64,000 nt of DNA from Elizabethkingia miricola (GCF_001675285.1 NZ_LSGQ01000032.1:62001-126000); one strand, 5' to 3'. Positions 8,279 to 18,020 are shown, counted from the stretch's first letter. The notes: generated by a model from the letters alone, not told the origin. Numbers and translations: made by a program.

Positions 8279-10666
8279 TTAAACTTTTATCTTTACGCCC
8301 ACAGAAATATTAATTCCCGGTAACGGAGCCAAAAATTTCAGAGGTGAATTTTGTGGTCTGGCCTCTTTATTCAACAGATTATTTCCGGTAATATAATATT
8401 CAATATTCAAATTACTTAAGGTACTTTCATAAGAAATACGTGCATTTAAAAGCGAATATGCCGGCATAGGAAGTTCCGGGTTGATATTTTTACCAAGATA
8501 TTTTTGTTTCATATAATGATCCAGAGATACATTGAGACTAAATCTATCAATAGTACCTGCCAGATTAAATCCGAATCTGCTGGTTGGCATATTCGGCATA
8601 TAATCTCCATCACTCCATTTTCTGATGGAAGAATCGGCTACACTTATATTCCGTACCAGGTCAAAATAGGAACCAACCTCCCATTTTCCGAATTTAGTCA
8701 GGTCAAATTTGTATGCTGCTTCTACTTCTATACCATTGATTTCGGTGTTATCACTACGCCACTCTTTTACCGAAAATCCTCCGGCTCTGGAAATTCCTGT
8801 ATGAGCCAGATAAATATAATTATCATATTTTGTATGATACCAGCTCGCTGCCAGCCGCACATTCTTTAGATTTAGTCCACCTCCTATTTCCCATGTTTTT
8901 GCAACTTCTTTATCTAGTCTGTCGTCTCCGTTTTCTTCTACCATTAGCGCATAATGATTGTTTCCGGCATACAGCTCATTTATTTCGGGAGCCCTTTCAG
9001 AGTGGTTATACTGTGCTTTCAAATAAGCTTTTTCAAATATATTCCACGTCATTCCCGCATGATACTGATTTAGAGTAAAATCTCTGTCAGAGAGTTTTCC
9101 ACCAGACATACCACGACTTCTTACATAGTTTTTATCTGCATCCGCTCTTCGCTGTACATGATCGTTGCGGTATCCCAGATCGAATTCAAGAAAATTAAAG
9201 TTAAGATGCTGCATCGTATAGAAGCCTATTTCACGGCTGATATTATTGGGTAAATAGCGCAGGTTTCCACTGCCATCCATTTCTCGGTATTGTACTTCCA
9301 CACCGGTTGTTCCTGTTAAGAATTTCATCTTTTGCTGTACAAATTCTATACGCCCGTTATGCTGATTTACATCCAGCTGATTAGCTCTTCTCCTACCCAG
9401 CATTTCTGTGTTCTCGGAAAAAACACCCATATAGCTCAGTTTTATACTGGCCAAAGAGAAATTTCGGAATTTATAAGCAGATTCCAGCATGGCTTTATGC
9501 GTTAAGCTCATTACATTAATCGGAAGATAATCTATTTTTTCCTGAGGCTTATTACCATGTGAATGCTCCGGCATCTTTGGCATTGCATAACCTGGAGCAC
9601 CAAAATAGGAGTAAGAATTCTGATAAGCAGCACCTACATAAAAGGACTCCCCAACATAACCGGTACCAATATGAAAAGAATTTCTCTCCGAATGGCTGTT
9701 TGTGATCTCACCGTCTTTTACGGGACCTAAATCTTTTATACTGTTTACTTCTCGTGTGTAACGGTCTTTCGTAGGATCTTGACCGGGGATGTATAAATCG
9801 TTTTTAGGATTCGGATAATCCTTTCCGTCTTTTGAATTCCTGTAGGTTGGTCTGAAAGTATAAAGGTCATCTTCCGAAAGTTCATATTCTACAAAATGGT
9901 CTTTTGCGAACTGGTCTATATAAGGAAAAAGACTTTTATTCAGTACATTTCTGGAACGCACGTCCAGCTGGCACATTGCCTGTAGTCCGCTGTCAAACCC
10001 TACCAGCTGCGGATCGTAACAACGGGGATCTTTGGAAGATCCGGGAATCCGTACAACATCCTGTTTATAATTGTTTGCACCTACCGTCCATGCCCAGTTT
10101 TTTCCAACTTTACCTTTTGCTGAAAATCCCTGTCTCTGACCGCTATTAGTTCCGCCTTCAAGAAAACCTTTGAATTCGAAAGCTTTTGCAGGGAGCTGTC
10201 GCGGTATATAGTCTGTTTCCAGATCAACAGCCCCACCAATAGCTTTACCACCGTACAATACTGCCGCCGAGCTTTTATATACTGTGATACTCTGCACATT
10301 ATTAATTTCAGTATCAATATTCAAATCCGGACTGATTCCTGAGAGATCGTTTACTGCAACACCATTTTCCAATACTCTTACTCTGTTCCCGCTAAGGCTT
10401 CGAATTACGGGAGCTCCGGAATTGGGTCCATAGTAAGAATTCTGAATTCCGGGAATTTTACTTAAAGTTTCACCAAGTGTGCCGGATTGTATAAAATCTA
10501 AGATTTTTCTGGGTACAGTCAGCGCATCCAGGTTTTGTTTTCCGGAAATATTGACTGACTCAATGTTTTTCACCGGATCCTTACCGGCAGTTTTTTCCTG
10601 AGCTTTCAGGCTGGAAGAGTACGAAATAAAACAACTCCCCATTAAAAAAATAACAGCATTCTTCAT
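8279..10666 (-). CDS. TonB-dependent outer membrane receptor, ZnuD-like (probable zinc uptake)
   Basis: A 795-residue receptor with a signal peptide (cleavage near SLKAQ), a plug domain at about 45-150 (ILDFIQSGTLGETLSKIPGI, GAPVIRSLSGNRVRVLENG, SSAAVLYGGKAIGGAVDLE) and a 22-strand-type barrel ending in the aromatic-poor strand GINISVGVKIKV. One extracellular loop carries a His/Met-rich stretch, MPKMPEHSHGNKP, and another contains two Cys; both are features of zinc receptors of the ZnuD type. The promoter has a 45-bp palindrome next to the -7 box, related to the operator of the Zur-like gene at 7144. Together these suggest zinc-repressed zinc uptake. Receptor class is certain; zinc is inference, and copper or a metallophore is the alternative. 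Confidence 0.8.
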   Translation of the reverse strand: MKNAVIFLMGSCFISYSSSLKAQEKTAGKDPVKNIESVNISGKQNLDALTVPRKILDFIQSGTLGETLSKIPGIQNSYYGPNSGAPVIRSLSGNRVRVLENGVAVNDLSGISPDLNIDTEINNVQSITVYKSSAAVLYGGKAIGGAVDLETDYIPRQLPAKAFEFKGFLEGGTNSGQRQGFSAKGKVGKNWAWTVGANNYKQDVVRIPGSSKDPRCYDPQLVGFDSGLQAMCQLDVRSRNVLNKSLFPYIDQFAKDHFVEYELSEDDLYTFRPTYRNSKDGKDYPNPKNDLYIPGQDPTKDRYTREVNSIKDLGPVKDGEITNSHSERNSFHIGTGYVGESFYVGAAYQNSYSYFGAPGYAMPKMPEHSHGNKPQEKIDYLPINVMSLTHKAMLESAYKFRNFSLASIKLSYMGVFSENTEMLGRRRANQLDVNQHNGRIEFVQQKMKFLTGTTGVEVQYREMDGSGNLRYLPNNISREIGFYTMQHLNFNFLEFDLGYRNDHVQRRADADKNYVRSRGMSGGKLSDRDFTLNQYHAGMTWNIFEKAYLKAQYNHSERAPEINELYAGNNHYALMVEENGDDRLDKEVAKTWEIGGGLNLKNVRLAASWYHTKYDNYIYLAHTGISRAGGFSVKEWRSDNTEINGIEVEAAYKFDLTKFGKWEVGSYFDLVRNISVADSSIRKWSDGDYMPNMPTSRFGFNLAGTIDRFSLNVSLDHYMKQKYLGKNINPELPMPAYSLLNARISYESTLSNLNIEYYITGNNLLNKEARPQNSPLKFLAPLPGINISVGVKIKV

Positions 10667-10691
10667 GTATAATCATATTTTAATATGGGGG

Positions 10692-10747
10692 CAAAGCTAT
10701 ACATTCCATTTCAATAACGCAACACAGTTGCGTTATTGAAATGGAAT
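10692..10747 (-). promoter_or_regulatory. TonB receptor promoter with 45-bp palindromic operator
   Basis: A perfect inverted repeat with 21-bp arms (10703-10723 and 10727-10747) around the 3-base spacer ACA. On the minus strand it is followed 3 bases later by TAGCTTTG (10692-10699), which matches the Bacteroidota -7 box TAnnTTTG. The palindrome therefore covers the -10 to -55 region, where a bound repressor would block transcription. Its core CGCAACA-C-AGTTGCG resembles the operator at 7111-7125. Zur binding is inferred. Confidence 0.65.
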
Positions 10748-11191
10748 ATTATTTCCTTAATTCTTTTTTAACCTTAGAAATCAGTAAAATAAATATTAGC
10801 AGCATGATATTTTATTCTCAACATTCAATAAACGCATTACATCACCTTTATTTACCCATTCATCATTTAAATTTAAATCTCTAAAGATGTTATAGTTTAT
10901 TTGCAGCATCATATTAAGATAATTATCGAATCAAGAAATGTTAAGCCAATATGAACATCATCAAACATAAATCGCTTATAATATGAACATTAAATAATAT
11001 ACAACTAAATCTGCTGCACCCTATTTTTGCAAAAAAATATAACGTTGTAGGTTAGTGTAGTATAAAAAGACAAATTATAGTTAAACAACATTGATAAAAA
11101 TAACACACAAATAAAAATTAAACACTATATAATTAATTAATATTGTGTACATTGCAGCCCATAAAGAAGACTAGATTAAAAATTAAACACT
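10748..11191. other. Intergenic region upstream of lipid A genes
   Basis: About 440 AT-rich bases with no supportable gene. It contains TATTTTTG (11022-11029), a match to the -7 box on the plus strand, but no good -33 box. A 16-base direct repeat (AAAAATTAAACACTAT) occurs at 11113-11128 and 11178-11193; the second copy runs into the start codon of the PAP2 gene. Confidence 0.45.
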
Positions 11192-12061
11192 ATGCACAAA
11201 ACTACTACTGATAATTACATTAAACTTCATCTATATCTATTTTATGTGCCGGTGGTTCTGGTTGCTTTATGTATTCTTTTTCTTTACATCACAGGGTCTC
11301 TAAATATTGGATCTTATATACAACTTCAGACTCCATTATTTTTTCTCATCAATTCCAAACTATCTCAATATCCAAGTGTGCAGTATAATCTTACCCAGTT
11401 GGGCGATGCACTTGTATTTTTATCGTTTTTAACTATTCTTATTGTCTATGCGCCAAAAGTATGGGGGGCATTAATAACTGCTTCAATAATTTCAGCAGTA
11501 TTCTGTACCCCTATAAAAACTTTATTTGCGGTACCAAGACCTGCTGCGGTTTTTGATAATAATAGCTTTACGATTATAGGAAAAACATTATCGGGACATA
11601 ATAGCTTACCTTCCGGGCACTCTATTACTATTTTTACGATCCTTACCGTTTTATTATTTTCGTTTATGCCTAAAAAACTAAATTATAAAATTATCTGGAT
11701 TGCTACATTTACGTTTGCAGGACTCATGATTGCTTTTACAAGAGTAGGTGTTGGAGCTCATTATCCTTTAGATGTTATTGCAGGTGGTGTACTTGGCTAT
11801 CTATCGGGAATTTTAGGTATATTTATCAACCAGAAATATAAAACATGGACATGGATAAGCGACAAGAGGTATTATCCTGTTTTCATGCTAGTTATTGCAA
11901 TTTGTAGTATTGTTTTAATCAATAAGCTTATTAATGAAAAGTTGATCATATTTTATTTATCACTCATTAATCTTATGGTTGTACTCCATATAATTACCAA
12001 TATATATGCTAAAAAGAAATTTAAAATTACGAGATTTTTCATTATTAATAAGCTTTCTTAA
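11192..12061 (+). CDS. PAP2-family membrane phosphatase, probable lipid A phosphatase (LpxE/LpxF-like)
   Basis: A 289-residue integral membrane protein with about six helices and no cleaved signal. PAP2 motifs are in place: K-x6-RP near residue 115 (KTLFAVPRPAAV), PSGH near 140 (SLPSGHSITIFT) and R-x5-H-x3-D near 185-192 (RVGVGAHYPLDVIAGG). These catalyse phosphate removal on the periplasmic side. The next gene, overlapping by 56 bases, is an EptA-type phosphoethanolamine transferase. PAP2 enzymes beside eptA genes act as lipid A phosphatases, so this one may dephosphorylate lipid A at the 1- or 4'-position before or beside PEtN addition. The position cannot be told from sequence. Confidence 0.82.
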   Translation: MHKTTTDNYIKLHLYLFYVPVVLVALCILFLYITGSLNIGSYIQLQTPLFFLINSKLSQYPSVQYNLTQLGDALVFLSFLTILIVYAPKVWGALITASIISAVFCTPIKTLFAVPRPAAVFDNNSFTIIGKTLSGHNSLPSGHSITIFTILTVLLFSFMPKKLNYKIIWIATFTFAGLMIAFTRVGVGAHYPLDVIAGGVLGYLSGILGIFINQKYKTWTWISDKRYYPVFMLVIAICSIVLINKLINEKLIIFYLSLINLMVVLHIITNIYAKKKFKITRFFIINKLS

Positions 12062-13526
12062 TTTTCTATTATTTCATCTTCCGTTTTTTAAGTTTGTCGT
12101 AGCTAATGTTGATTACAAAACCTTTAGTGGCTTCAGTATTATAATAAGCCTGGTCATATTAATGCTGGCCGCAAACTTCTTTACTTTTTATCTTATTCTT
12201 TTTCTGTCGCGCATTGCAGGAAAGGTTTTGCTGGTCTTATTTTTTATCATTAACTCTATTGCGGTTTATTTTATCAATACCTACAGTGTGATAATAGATG
12301 AGAGTATGATTGGAAATATTCTCAATACCAATTACGAAGAGTCCAGCAGCTTTTTCTCTTATAAACTGATATTATACCTTATTATACTTGGAATACTCCC
12401 TTCTGTATTTATCATCAGAACAAAGATTGTAAAAGAAGTACCAAAGAAATTTCTGATTACCTCATCACTCACATTACTGTTCATGGTTATTCTGGCATTT
12501 GCCAATGCAAGCAACTGGCTATGGATTGATAAAAATTCAAAAACATTGGGAGGGCTTGCAATGCCCTGGTCTTATTCAGTCAATATTTCTCTCTTTTATA
12601 TCCATCAGGCTAAAAAGAATGAAAAAGAAATATTATTACCAGACGCTAAAATAAAGGATACCCAAAAGTCTGTTATGGTACTTGTTATAGGAGAATCCGC
12701 AAGAAGAGAGAATTTTTCGCTATATGGGTATAAGAAAAATACCAATCCCCTGCTTTCTAAAACTCCCGGAGTACATAGTTTCAATGCCACATCTTGTGCA
12801 ACCTATACCACTGCCGGTGTAAAGTGTATTTTGGAGCATAAAAACACCGACGATCTGTATGAGATTCTGCCCAATTATTTATCCCGAAATGATGTAGATG
12901 TAATCTGGAAGACAACCAATTGGGGTGAGCCTCCTGTGCATATTAAAAACTACCAGAACAAAGAGAGTCTGGAAGCAAAATGTAAAGGTGAAGATTGTGG
13001 TTACGATGGCGTTCTTTTAAACGGATTAAAAGAGGAAATAATGGCCAGCAAAAAGAATAAAATACTAATCATTTTACATACCAGCACAAGCCATGGTCCC
13101 ACTTACAGCAAAAAATACCCTTCACGGTTTGAAACTTTTAAACCTGTCTGTAATAGTGTGGAGTTAGGGAACTGTTCTAAAGAACAGCTCATCAATGCTT
13201 ATGATAATACTATTGTGTACACAGACTATATTTTACACAGTATAATTGAAGATCTGAAACAGCTAAATGGCTACAACAGTGCCATGATGTATGTGTCGGA
13301 TCATGGAGAATCTTTAGGTGAAAAGAACCTGTACATGCATGGGGTTCCCATCAGTATTGCACCAAAAGAACAATATGAAATTCCTTTTATTGTATGGGTA
13401 TCTGATGGCTCAAAACAGCTGAAACCTAGCAATACTGTTTCTCAGAATCAAGTATTTCACAGTGTTCTAAACTTTTTAGGGGTGCAAAGCCCTATTTATG
13501 ATGAAAAAATGAACATTTTTAAATAA
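12006..13526 (+). CDS. eptA: Phosphoethanolamine transferase, EptA-like (lipid A modification)
   Basis: A 506-residue inner membrane enzyme of the EptA/MCR family. Residues 1-165 hold five membrane helices, and the N-terminus aligns with EptA from its first residues, which supports the start at 12006 despite the 56-base overlap with the upstream gene. The periplasmic sulfatase-fold domain has the metal/nucleophile motifs VIGESARRENFSLYGY (Glu about 230), CATYTTAGVKC with the expected Thr nucleophile near residue 268, and SDHGESLGE (about 432-440). The paired cysteines of the family are present. It transfers PEtN from phosphatidylethanolamine to lipid A phosphate, lowering negative charge and binding of polymyxins. 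It is chromosomal and shows no sign of mobility. Confidence 0.9.
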   Translation: MLKRNLKLRDFSLLISFLNFLLFHLPFFKFVVANVDYKTFSGFSIIISLVILMLAANFFTFYLILFLSRIAGKVLLVLFFIINSIAVYFINTYSVIIDESMIGNILNTNYEESSSFFSYKLILYLIILGILPSVFIIRTKIVKEVPKKFLITSSLTLLFMVILAFANASNWLWIDKNSKTLGGLAMPWSYSVNISLFYIHQAKKNEKEILLPDAKIKDTQKSVMVLVIGESARRENFSLYGYKKNTNPLLSKTPGVHSFNATSCATYTTAGVKCILEHKNTDDLYEILPNYLSRNDVDVIWKTTNWGEPPVHIKNYQNKESLEAKCKGEDCGYDGVLLNGLKEEIMASKKNKILIILHTSTSHGPTYSKKYPSRFETFKPVCNSVELGNCSKEQLINAYDNTIVYTDYILHSIIEDLKQLNGYNSAMMYVSDHGESLGEKNLYMHGVPISIAPKEQYEIPFIVWVSDGSKQLKPSNTVSQNQVFHSVLNFLGVQSPIYDEKMNIFK

Positions 13527-13630
13527 TTAATATTCTTAAGTTCATCCGTAGTGTGCAATTATCGCACAGTATTAAAAAAAATTGATAACTTTAGACATCA
13601 ATCATTCATAAAAAAATATCTGCTTCTGAT

Positions 13631-14455
13631 ATGCTGATTCAGATTAATCATATCACTACTGAAACAAATCAGGACCCGCAACATAAAGCTTTTTATCAGG
13701 TTTTTCTAATTCAGGGTCCAACAAAAGTTATAGTAGATTTCACTACTTATGAGATTACAACTCCGGCATTATTGTTCCTTAGCCCTTATCAGCATATTAC
13801 ATGGGCAGGAAAATCTTCTGAAGTAATAATCCAGCTTTTGTTTCATGGAGATTTTTATTGTATAGAGTATCATAAACAGGAGGTTGCCTGCAATGGATTA
13901 TTATTCAATAATATCTATCTGTTACCTTATGTTGGTCTAAGTCCGGAATCTCTTGAAGAAATTGAAGGAATTATCCTGAAAATAGAAAAGGAACTCAATG
14001 ATCATTCTGATTTTTCAGAAGCCGTAATAAAAGCTTATCTACAGGTTATCCTCGCACTATCCAGTAAAGTAAAGAAATCTTATATTGAAGATAATACAGC
14101 TATAGTTTTAACGGTTGAAAATAATGAAGGCAGCGAATTCCAGAAATTGCTGGAAGAAAATTTTTCTCAGGAAAAATCAGTTAATTTTTATGCAGAAAAG
14201 CTTCACCTCAGTACAGATAGCTTTAGCAAAAAAATAAAAAACCAGCTGGGTAAAACGCCTTCTGCATTTATTCAGGAACGTGTCGTCCTGGAATCCAAGA
14301 AGCTATTACACCTTACCCGCCTTTCTATAAAGGAAATTGCTGTACAATTAAATTTCCAAGACGAACATTATTTCAGCCGCTATTTTAAAAAGAATGTTGG
14401 TGTTTCTCCATCAGAGTTCAGAACCAAAACGGGAATTTCCATTGTAGCGGAATAG
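13631..14455 (+). CDS. AraC-family transcriptional regulator
   Basis: A 274-residue regulator. The N-terminal half is a cupin-like sensing domain and the C-terminal 100 residues are the double helix-turn-helix domain (NFYAEKLHLSTDSFSKKIK and IKEIAVQLNFQDEHYFSRYFKKNVGVSPSEFR). Ligand unknown. It is followed 71 bases later by a YkgB-like membrane protein gene in the same direction, which is its most likely target. Confidence 0.87.
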   Translation: MLIQINHITTETNQDPQHKAFYQVFLIQGPTKVIVDFTTYEITTPALLFLSPYQHITWAGKSSEVIIQLLFHGDFYCIEYHKQEVACNGLLFNNIYLLPYVGLSPESLEEIEGIILKIEKELNDHSDFSEAVIKAYLQVILALSSKVKKSYIEDNTAIVLTVENNEGSEFQKLLEENFSQEKSVNFYAEKLHLSTDSFSKKIKNQLGKTPSAFIQERVVLESKKLLHLTRLSIKEIAVQLNFQDEHYFSRYFKKNVGVSPSEFRTKTGISIVAE

Positions 14456-14526
14456 TACACGACAAAGACGAATTTGTCCATGTCATCAGAATATTACAGG
14501 CAATAGCTTTGTAATAAAAAAAGAAC

Positions 14527-15096
14527 ATGAAAAATTTACTTCACTTACTGGTCAACGGGCAGCACTATTTTATCAATATTCTCCGTATTTCTGTTTTTAT
14601 AGTTATGGCATGGATTGGTGGTCTGAAGGCTTTCCAATATGAAGCAGATGGTATTGTTCCTTTCGTTGCCAATAGCCCCTTCATGAGTTTTTTGTACCAG
14701 AAGAAAGCTCCGGAATATCAAGACTATAAGAATCCCGAAGGAAAAATGTTGAAAAAAAATATTGAATGGAATAAAGCCAATGGCACTTATATTTTTGCAT
14801 ACGGACTTGGCACTGTTATCATATTAATTGGTTTACTAAATTTAGGTGGTATATGGATTCCTAAATTTGGCCTGTATGGAGGCATTCTGACTTTCCTGAT
14901 GTCTCTTGTCACCTTGTCATTCCTGATCACCACTCCGGAGGTTTATGTTCCTGATCTGGGCGGTGACTTCCCTACTCCACAATATGGTTTCCCTTATCTT
15001 TCTGGTGCCGGACGACTGGTTCTGAAAGATATTATTATGATGGCTGCTGGATTGGTTACTGCTTCGGAATCTGCAAGGCAGCTTTTGAAAAAATAG
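14527..15096 (+). CDS. YkgB/DUF417-family membrane protein
   Basis: A 189-residue inner membrane protein with about four helices. The segment IVMAWIGGLKAFQYEADGIVPFVANSPFMSFLY matches the conserved N-terminal block of the YkgB (DUF417) family. A later helix carries the conserved S-x-L-I-T-T-P-E-V region. Members are linked to stress, for example reactive chlorine resistance in E. coli (RclC), where an AraC-type regulator controls them; here too an AraC-type gene lies directly upstream. A role in oxidative or chlorine stress is therefore a reasonable inference. Confidence 0.8.
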   Translation: MKNLLHLLVNGQHYFINILRISVFIVMAWIGGLKAFQYEADGIVPFVANSPFMSFLYQKKAPEYQDYKNPEGKMLKKNIEWNKANGTYIFAYGLGTVIILIGLLNLGGIWIPKFGLYGGILTFLMSLVTLSFLITTPEVYVPDLGGDFPTPQYGFPYLSGAGRLVLKDIIMMAAGLVTASESARQLLKK

Positions 15097-15131
15097 GTTG
15101 ATACTTATCCTAAAATATTTAAATACATATG

Positions 15132-15158
15132 CCTTATAGGTTCTTTGAATCTATAAGG
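15132..15158. terminator. Hairpin after the YkgB-like gene
   Basis: A 12-bp stem with one G-T pair and a 3-base TTT loop, 36 bases past the stop codon. There is no strong T-run, so it may be a terminator or a processing hairpin. Confidence 0.45.
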
Positions 15159-15311
15159 TTATATCAAATGTCATAATTATAAAAATTATCTAAATGCTGT
15201 ATAGATAATCTACAAATAAAGTGCTTTTCATATTTAGAAAATATGCAGAAATTAGCACCACCGTATAACGCATATATCTCTAAAACGTAAGTTCCTATAC
15301 GGATATCTATA

Positions 15312-16514
15312 ATGAGCATTACCACAAAAACAAAAAAAGACAGCAAGCGTTTCAGAAATATAAAACTGTGTATTTTTCTTTCAGGGCTTTCTGTATTTGC
15401 ACAGCTCTATTTATTTCAACCGTTGCTTCCTATGGTTGCTGAACATTTCAACCGTTCTGTTGGTGACAGCTCGTTATTAGTTTCTTCTGCAACAATAGGA
15501 ATGGCTATAGGTCTTTTTTTCTTTGCTTTTAAAGCTGACCAGTTTTCGAGGAAAAAACTTATGGTGTTTTCTTTATTGGCTTCTGCTATACTTACTATAA
15601 TTTCAGCCCGTATAGAAAGTCTTACTTTACTAATTGCAATCGGCGTTGTTAAAGGTTTTGTAATATCAGGAGTTTCAGCAGTTGCCCTTGCCTACCTTAC
15701 CGAAGAAGTAGATCTGGCTATTGTGGGGCTTGCCATCAGCATGTATGTAAGCGGTAATACAATTGGGGGGATGAGCGGTAGAATACTGGCTACAATTGTT
15801 TCCGGAGAACTGGGCTGGCAGGCGGCTGTTCTCGTGATAGGAATCGAAAGTTTATTATTGGGGCTTATATTTTGGAAATTTTTCCCTGAATCACATTTTT
15901 TCACACCACAGAAAACCGATTTTATCCAGAAGTTCAAACAGATGAGAAGGTTCCTATCGGATCCTTATATGCTTAGATTATATGGTATTGCAGCATTACT
16001 GATGGGTGTATTTGTAAGCGTATACAACTATCTTACATTTCGTCTCGAAACTCCTCCATTCTCATTACACCATATTTTTGTTGCCTTTATCTTTCTGATG
16101 TATACTTTTGGTGTATTTGGTACAATGGCCACCAGCAGACTGGTAAAAAGATATGCTCCGGAGAATATTCTGAAGGTTTTTATCATGAGCATGTTTATTG
16201 GGGTTGTAATGCTATTTTCTAAACACATTTATATACTTATCATAGGTCTTGCACTGCTTACTTTTTCATTTTTTGCAGTACACACCATGGCCAGCAGAAT
16301 GGTTGCTATGCATGCTAAAGAAGGAAAAAGTTCAGCCACATCCATTTACTGGCTGGTATATTATCTTGGCTCCAGTGTGCTTGGAAGTGGTACAGGTTAC
16401 CTTTTGCATGCAACTTCATGGATGGGCTTTATTCTGTTTCTTATGTTTGTTATTCTCATAACATTCTTCCTTACTGCGAAAAGCAACAGGACAAATCAAA
16501 ATCAAATTAATTAA
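15312..16514 (+). CDS. MFS transporter, YnfM-like exporter
   Basis: A 400-residue major facilitator superfamily protein with 12 predicted helices. The N-terminal half reads LPMVAEHFNRSVGDSSLLVSS, with the loop 2-3 signature ADQFSRKKLM (D-x-x-S-R-R/K-K). The overall pattern resembles the YnfM/arabinose-efflux type of proton-coupled exporters. Substrate unknown. The upstream gap has a 7-bp inverted repeat CCGTATA / TATACGG at about 15261-15302, a possible operator. The MBL-fold gene follows 18 bases after the stop and is likely co-transcribed. Confidence 0.82.
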   Translation: MSITTKTKKDSKRFRNIKLCIFLSGLSVFAQLYLFQPLLPMVAEHFNRSVGDSSLLVSSATIGMAIGLFFFAFKADQFSRKKLMVFSLLASAILTIISARIESLTLLIAIGVVKGFVISGVSAVALAYLTEEVDLAIVGLAISMYVSGNTIGGMSGRILATIVSGELGWQAAVLVIGIESLLLGLIFWKFFPESHFFTPQKTDFIQKFKQMRRFLSDPYMLRLYGIAALLMGVFVSVYNYLTFRLETPPFSLHHIFVAFIFLMYTFGVFGTMATSRLVKRYAPENILKVFIMSMFIGVVMLFSKHIYILIIGLALLTFSFFAVHTMASRMVAMHAKEGKSSATSIYWLVYYLGSSVLGSGTGYLLHATSWMGFILFLMFVILITFFLTAKSNRTNQNQIN

Positions 16515-16532
16515 GAAAAACATAAAAAATAC

Positions 16533-17255
16533 ATGAAGATTATCCCTTTAAAAGAAGGTAACTTTTCTGTTAATTCTCAAAAAGAGTTTGTATTATTAGA
16601 AAATGCAGGCATATCCCCCGGGTTAAAAATGGCTATTCAGCCCTTTCTTATTATCACCGGACAGGACTATATATTACTGGATGCCGGTATCGGATGGAAA
16701 GAAAGCAATATGCAGAAAATCTTTCAAAAGCTTGCTGAGGCCGGAATAAAACCAGAACAAATCAATAAGATCTTGCTTTCTCATCTTCATAAAGATCATA
16801 TCAGCGGGCTAGTTAACAGAACTTCGGAGGGTATGGAATTAAATTTTCCGGATGCTGAAATATATCTTCAGGAAAGAGAGTATAATTTTGCACTCACAAA
16901 AGAAGGCAGCCCTTCTTATGATTTGGATATTTTACGATTTACAGTACAGCATTCTCAACTAGTATGGATGAATGAAAACAGAGGAAATATTACAGATGAA
17001 ATATCTTTTGAAGTCACCGGAGGGCACTCTCCTTTTCATCAGGTTTTCTGGATTAAAGAAAATAATGAAACTGCTTTTTATGGCGCTGACAATCTGCCTC
17101 AAAGTACTTATTTCAAATACCATTTAGCGTATAAGTCGGATTATGATGGCAAAAAAGCATTACAGGACCGCATAAAATGGGAAAAACAGGCAAAGGAAGA
17201 AAATTGGAAAATCTTATTTTATCATGATATGGAATATCCATTACTCTCATTATAA
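16533..17255 (+). CDS. MBL-fold metallo-hydrolase
   Basis: A 240-residue cytoplasmic protein of the metallo-beta-lactamase fold. The metal motif H-x-H-x-D-H is LLSHLHKDHISG near residues 86-95; further ligands are at TGGHSPFHQ (about 167) and in the second acidic motif YGADNL (about 187). There is no signal peptide, so it is not a periplasmic beta-lactamase. Relatives include lactonases and glyoxalase II-like enzymes. It lies directly behind the MFS gene, so the two may deal with one compound. Confidence 0.82.
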   Translation: MKIIPLKEGNFSVNSQKEFVLLENAGISPGLKMAIQPFLIITGQDYILLDAGIGWKESNMQKIFQKLAEAGIKPEQINKILLSHLHKDHISGLVNRTSEGMELNFPDAEIYLQEREYNFALTKEGSPSYDLDILRFTVQHSQLVWMNENRGNITDEISFEVTGGHSPFHQVFWIKENNETAFYGADNLPQSTYFKYHLAYKSDYDGKKALQDRIKWEKQAKEENWKILFYHDMEYPLLSL

Positions 17256-17261
17256 AGCAAT

Positions 17262-17294
17262 AAAAAACACCACTTATAATCAGTGGTGTTTTTT
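17262..17294. terminator. Bidirectional terminator
   Basis: Stem CACCACT / AGTGGTG with A-run before and T-run after, placed between convergent genes (MBL-fold hydrolase and superoxide dismutase). It can serve both strands. Confidence 0.85.
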
Positions 17295-17318
17295 TATAGA
17301 TTAACGTCTGAACTAAGA

Positions 17319-17999
17319 TTATTCAGTTTTTCCGTTTAAAGCAGCTTCATATCTCTTATTAATCTCTTTCCAGTTAATTACATTCCATATTGCACTTAGG
17401 TAATCAGCTCTTTTATTCTGATACTTCAGGTAATAGGCATGCTCCCATACATCGATTCCTAAAACAGGTATACCTTTCACCTCAGCAATATCCATTAATG
17501 GATTATCCTGATTTGCAGTAGAAGTAATTGCTAGTTTTTTCTCTGGTGTTACAATAAGCCATGCCCAACCAGAACCAAAACGATCTGCTCCTGCTTTACT
17601 CATTTTTTCCTTAAAGGCATCGAAACTACCAAAAGATTGATTAATAGCTTTCGCTAGTTTCTCTGATGGCTGAGTATTCTTTTCAGGAGTAAGGATTGTC
17701 CAGAATAGCTCATGGTTATAGTGGCCACCAGCATTGTTTCTTACCGCCGGGCTCTGTTTTGAGATTCCGGAAAGTATTTTCACAAGACTCTCTTTCTCCA
17801 AAGATGTTCCGGCAATAGCCTTATTTAAGTTTGCTACATATGCTGCACCATGTTTACTGTAATGTATTTCCATTGTTTGTGCATCAATTGATCCTTCCAA
17901 TGCATTATATGCATAAGGTAATGGTACCTGCTTAAATTGTGCTGATACCAGCTGTGCCACAAGTACAAATCCTAATGTGGCTGCTCCAAATAATTTCAT
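17319..17999 (-). CDS. sod: Superoxide dismutase (Fe/Mn family), exported
   Basis: A 226-residue Fe/Mn superoxide dismutase. It begins with a signal peptide ([20 protein letters not shown], then [16 protein letters not shown]), so the enzyme acts outside the cytoplasm, which is unusual for this family. The metal ligands are visible: His in [13 protein letters not shown], His in [13 protein letters not shown], and Asp and His in [17 protein letters not shown]. Fe or Mn preference cannot be fixed. It is the last gene of a minus-strand group with SCO and YHS proteins, 21 bases after SCO, which suggests a periplasmic redox or copper-stress operon. Confidence 0.92.
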   Translation of the reverse strand: MKLFGAATLGFVLVAQLVSAQFKQVPLPYAYNALEGSIDAQTMEIHYSKHGAAYVANLNKAIAGTSLEKESLVKILSGISKQSPAVRNNAGGHYNHELFWTILTPEKNTQPSEKLAKAINQSFGSFDAFKEKMSKAGADRFGSGWAWLIVTPEKKLAITSTANQDNPLMDIAEVKGIPVLGIDVWEHAYYLKYQNKRADYLSAIWNVINWKEINKRYEAALNGKTE

Positions 18000-18020
18000 A
18001 GTGTTGTATTTTATGATTCG

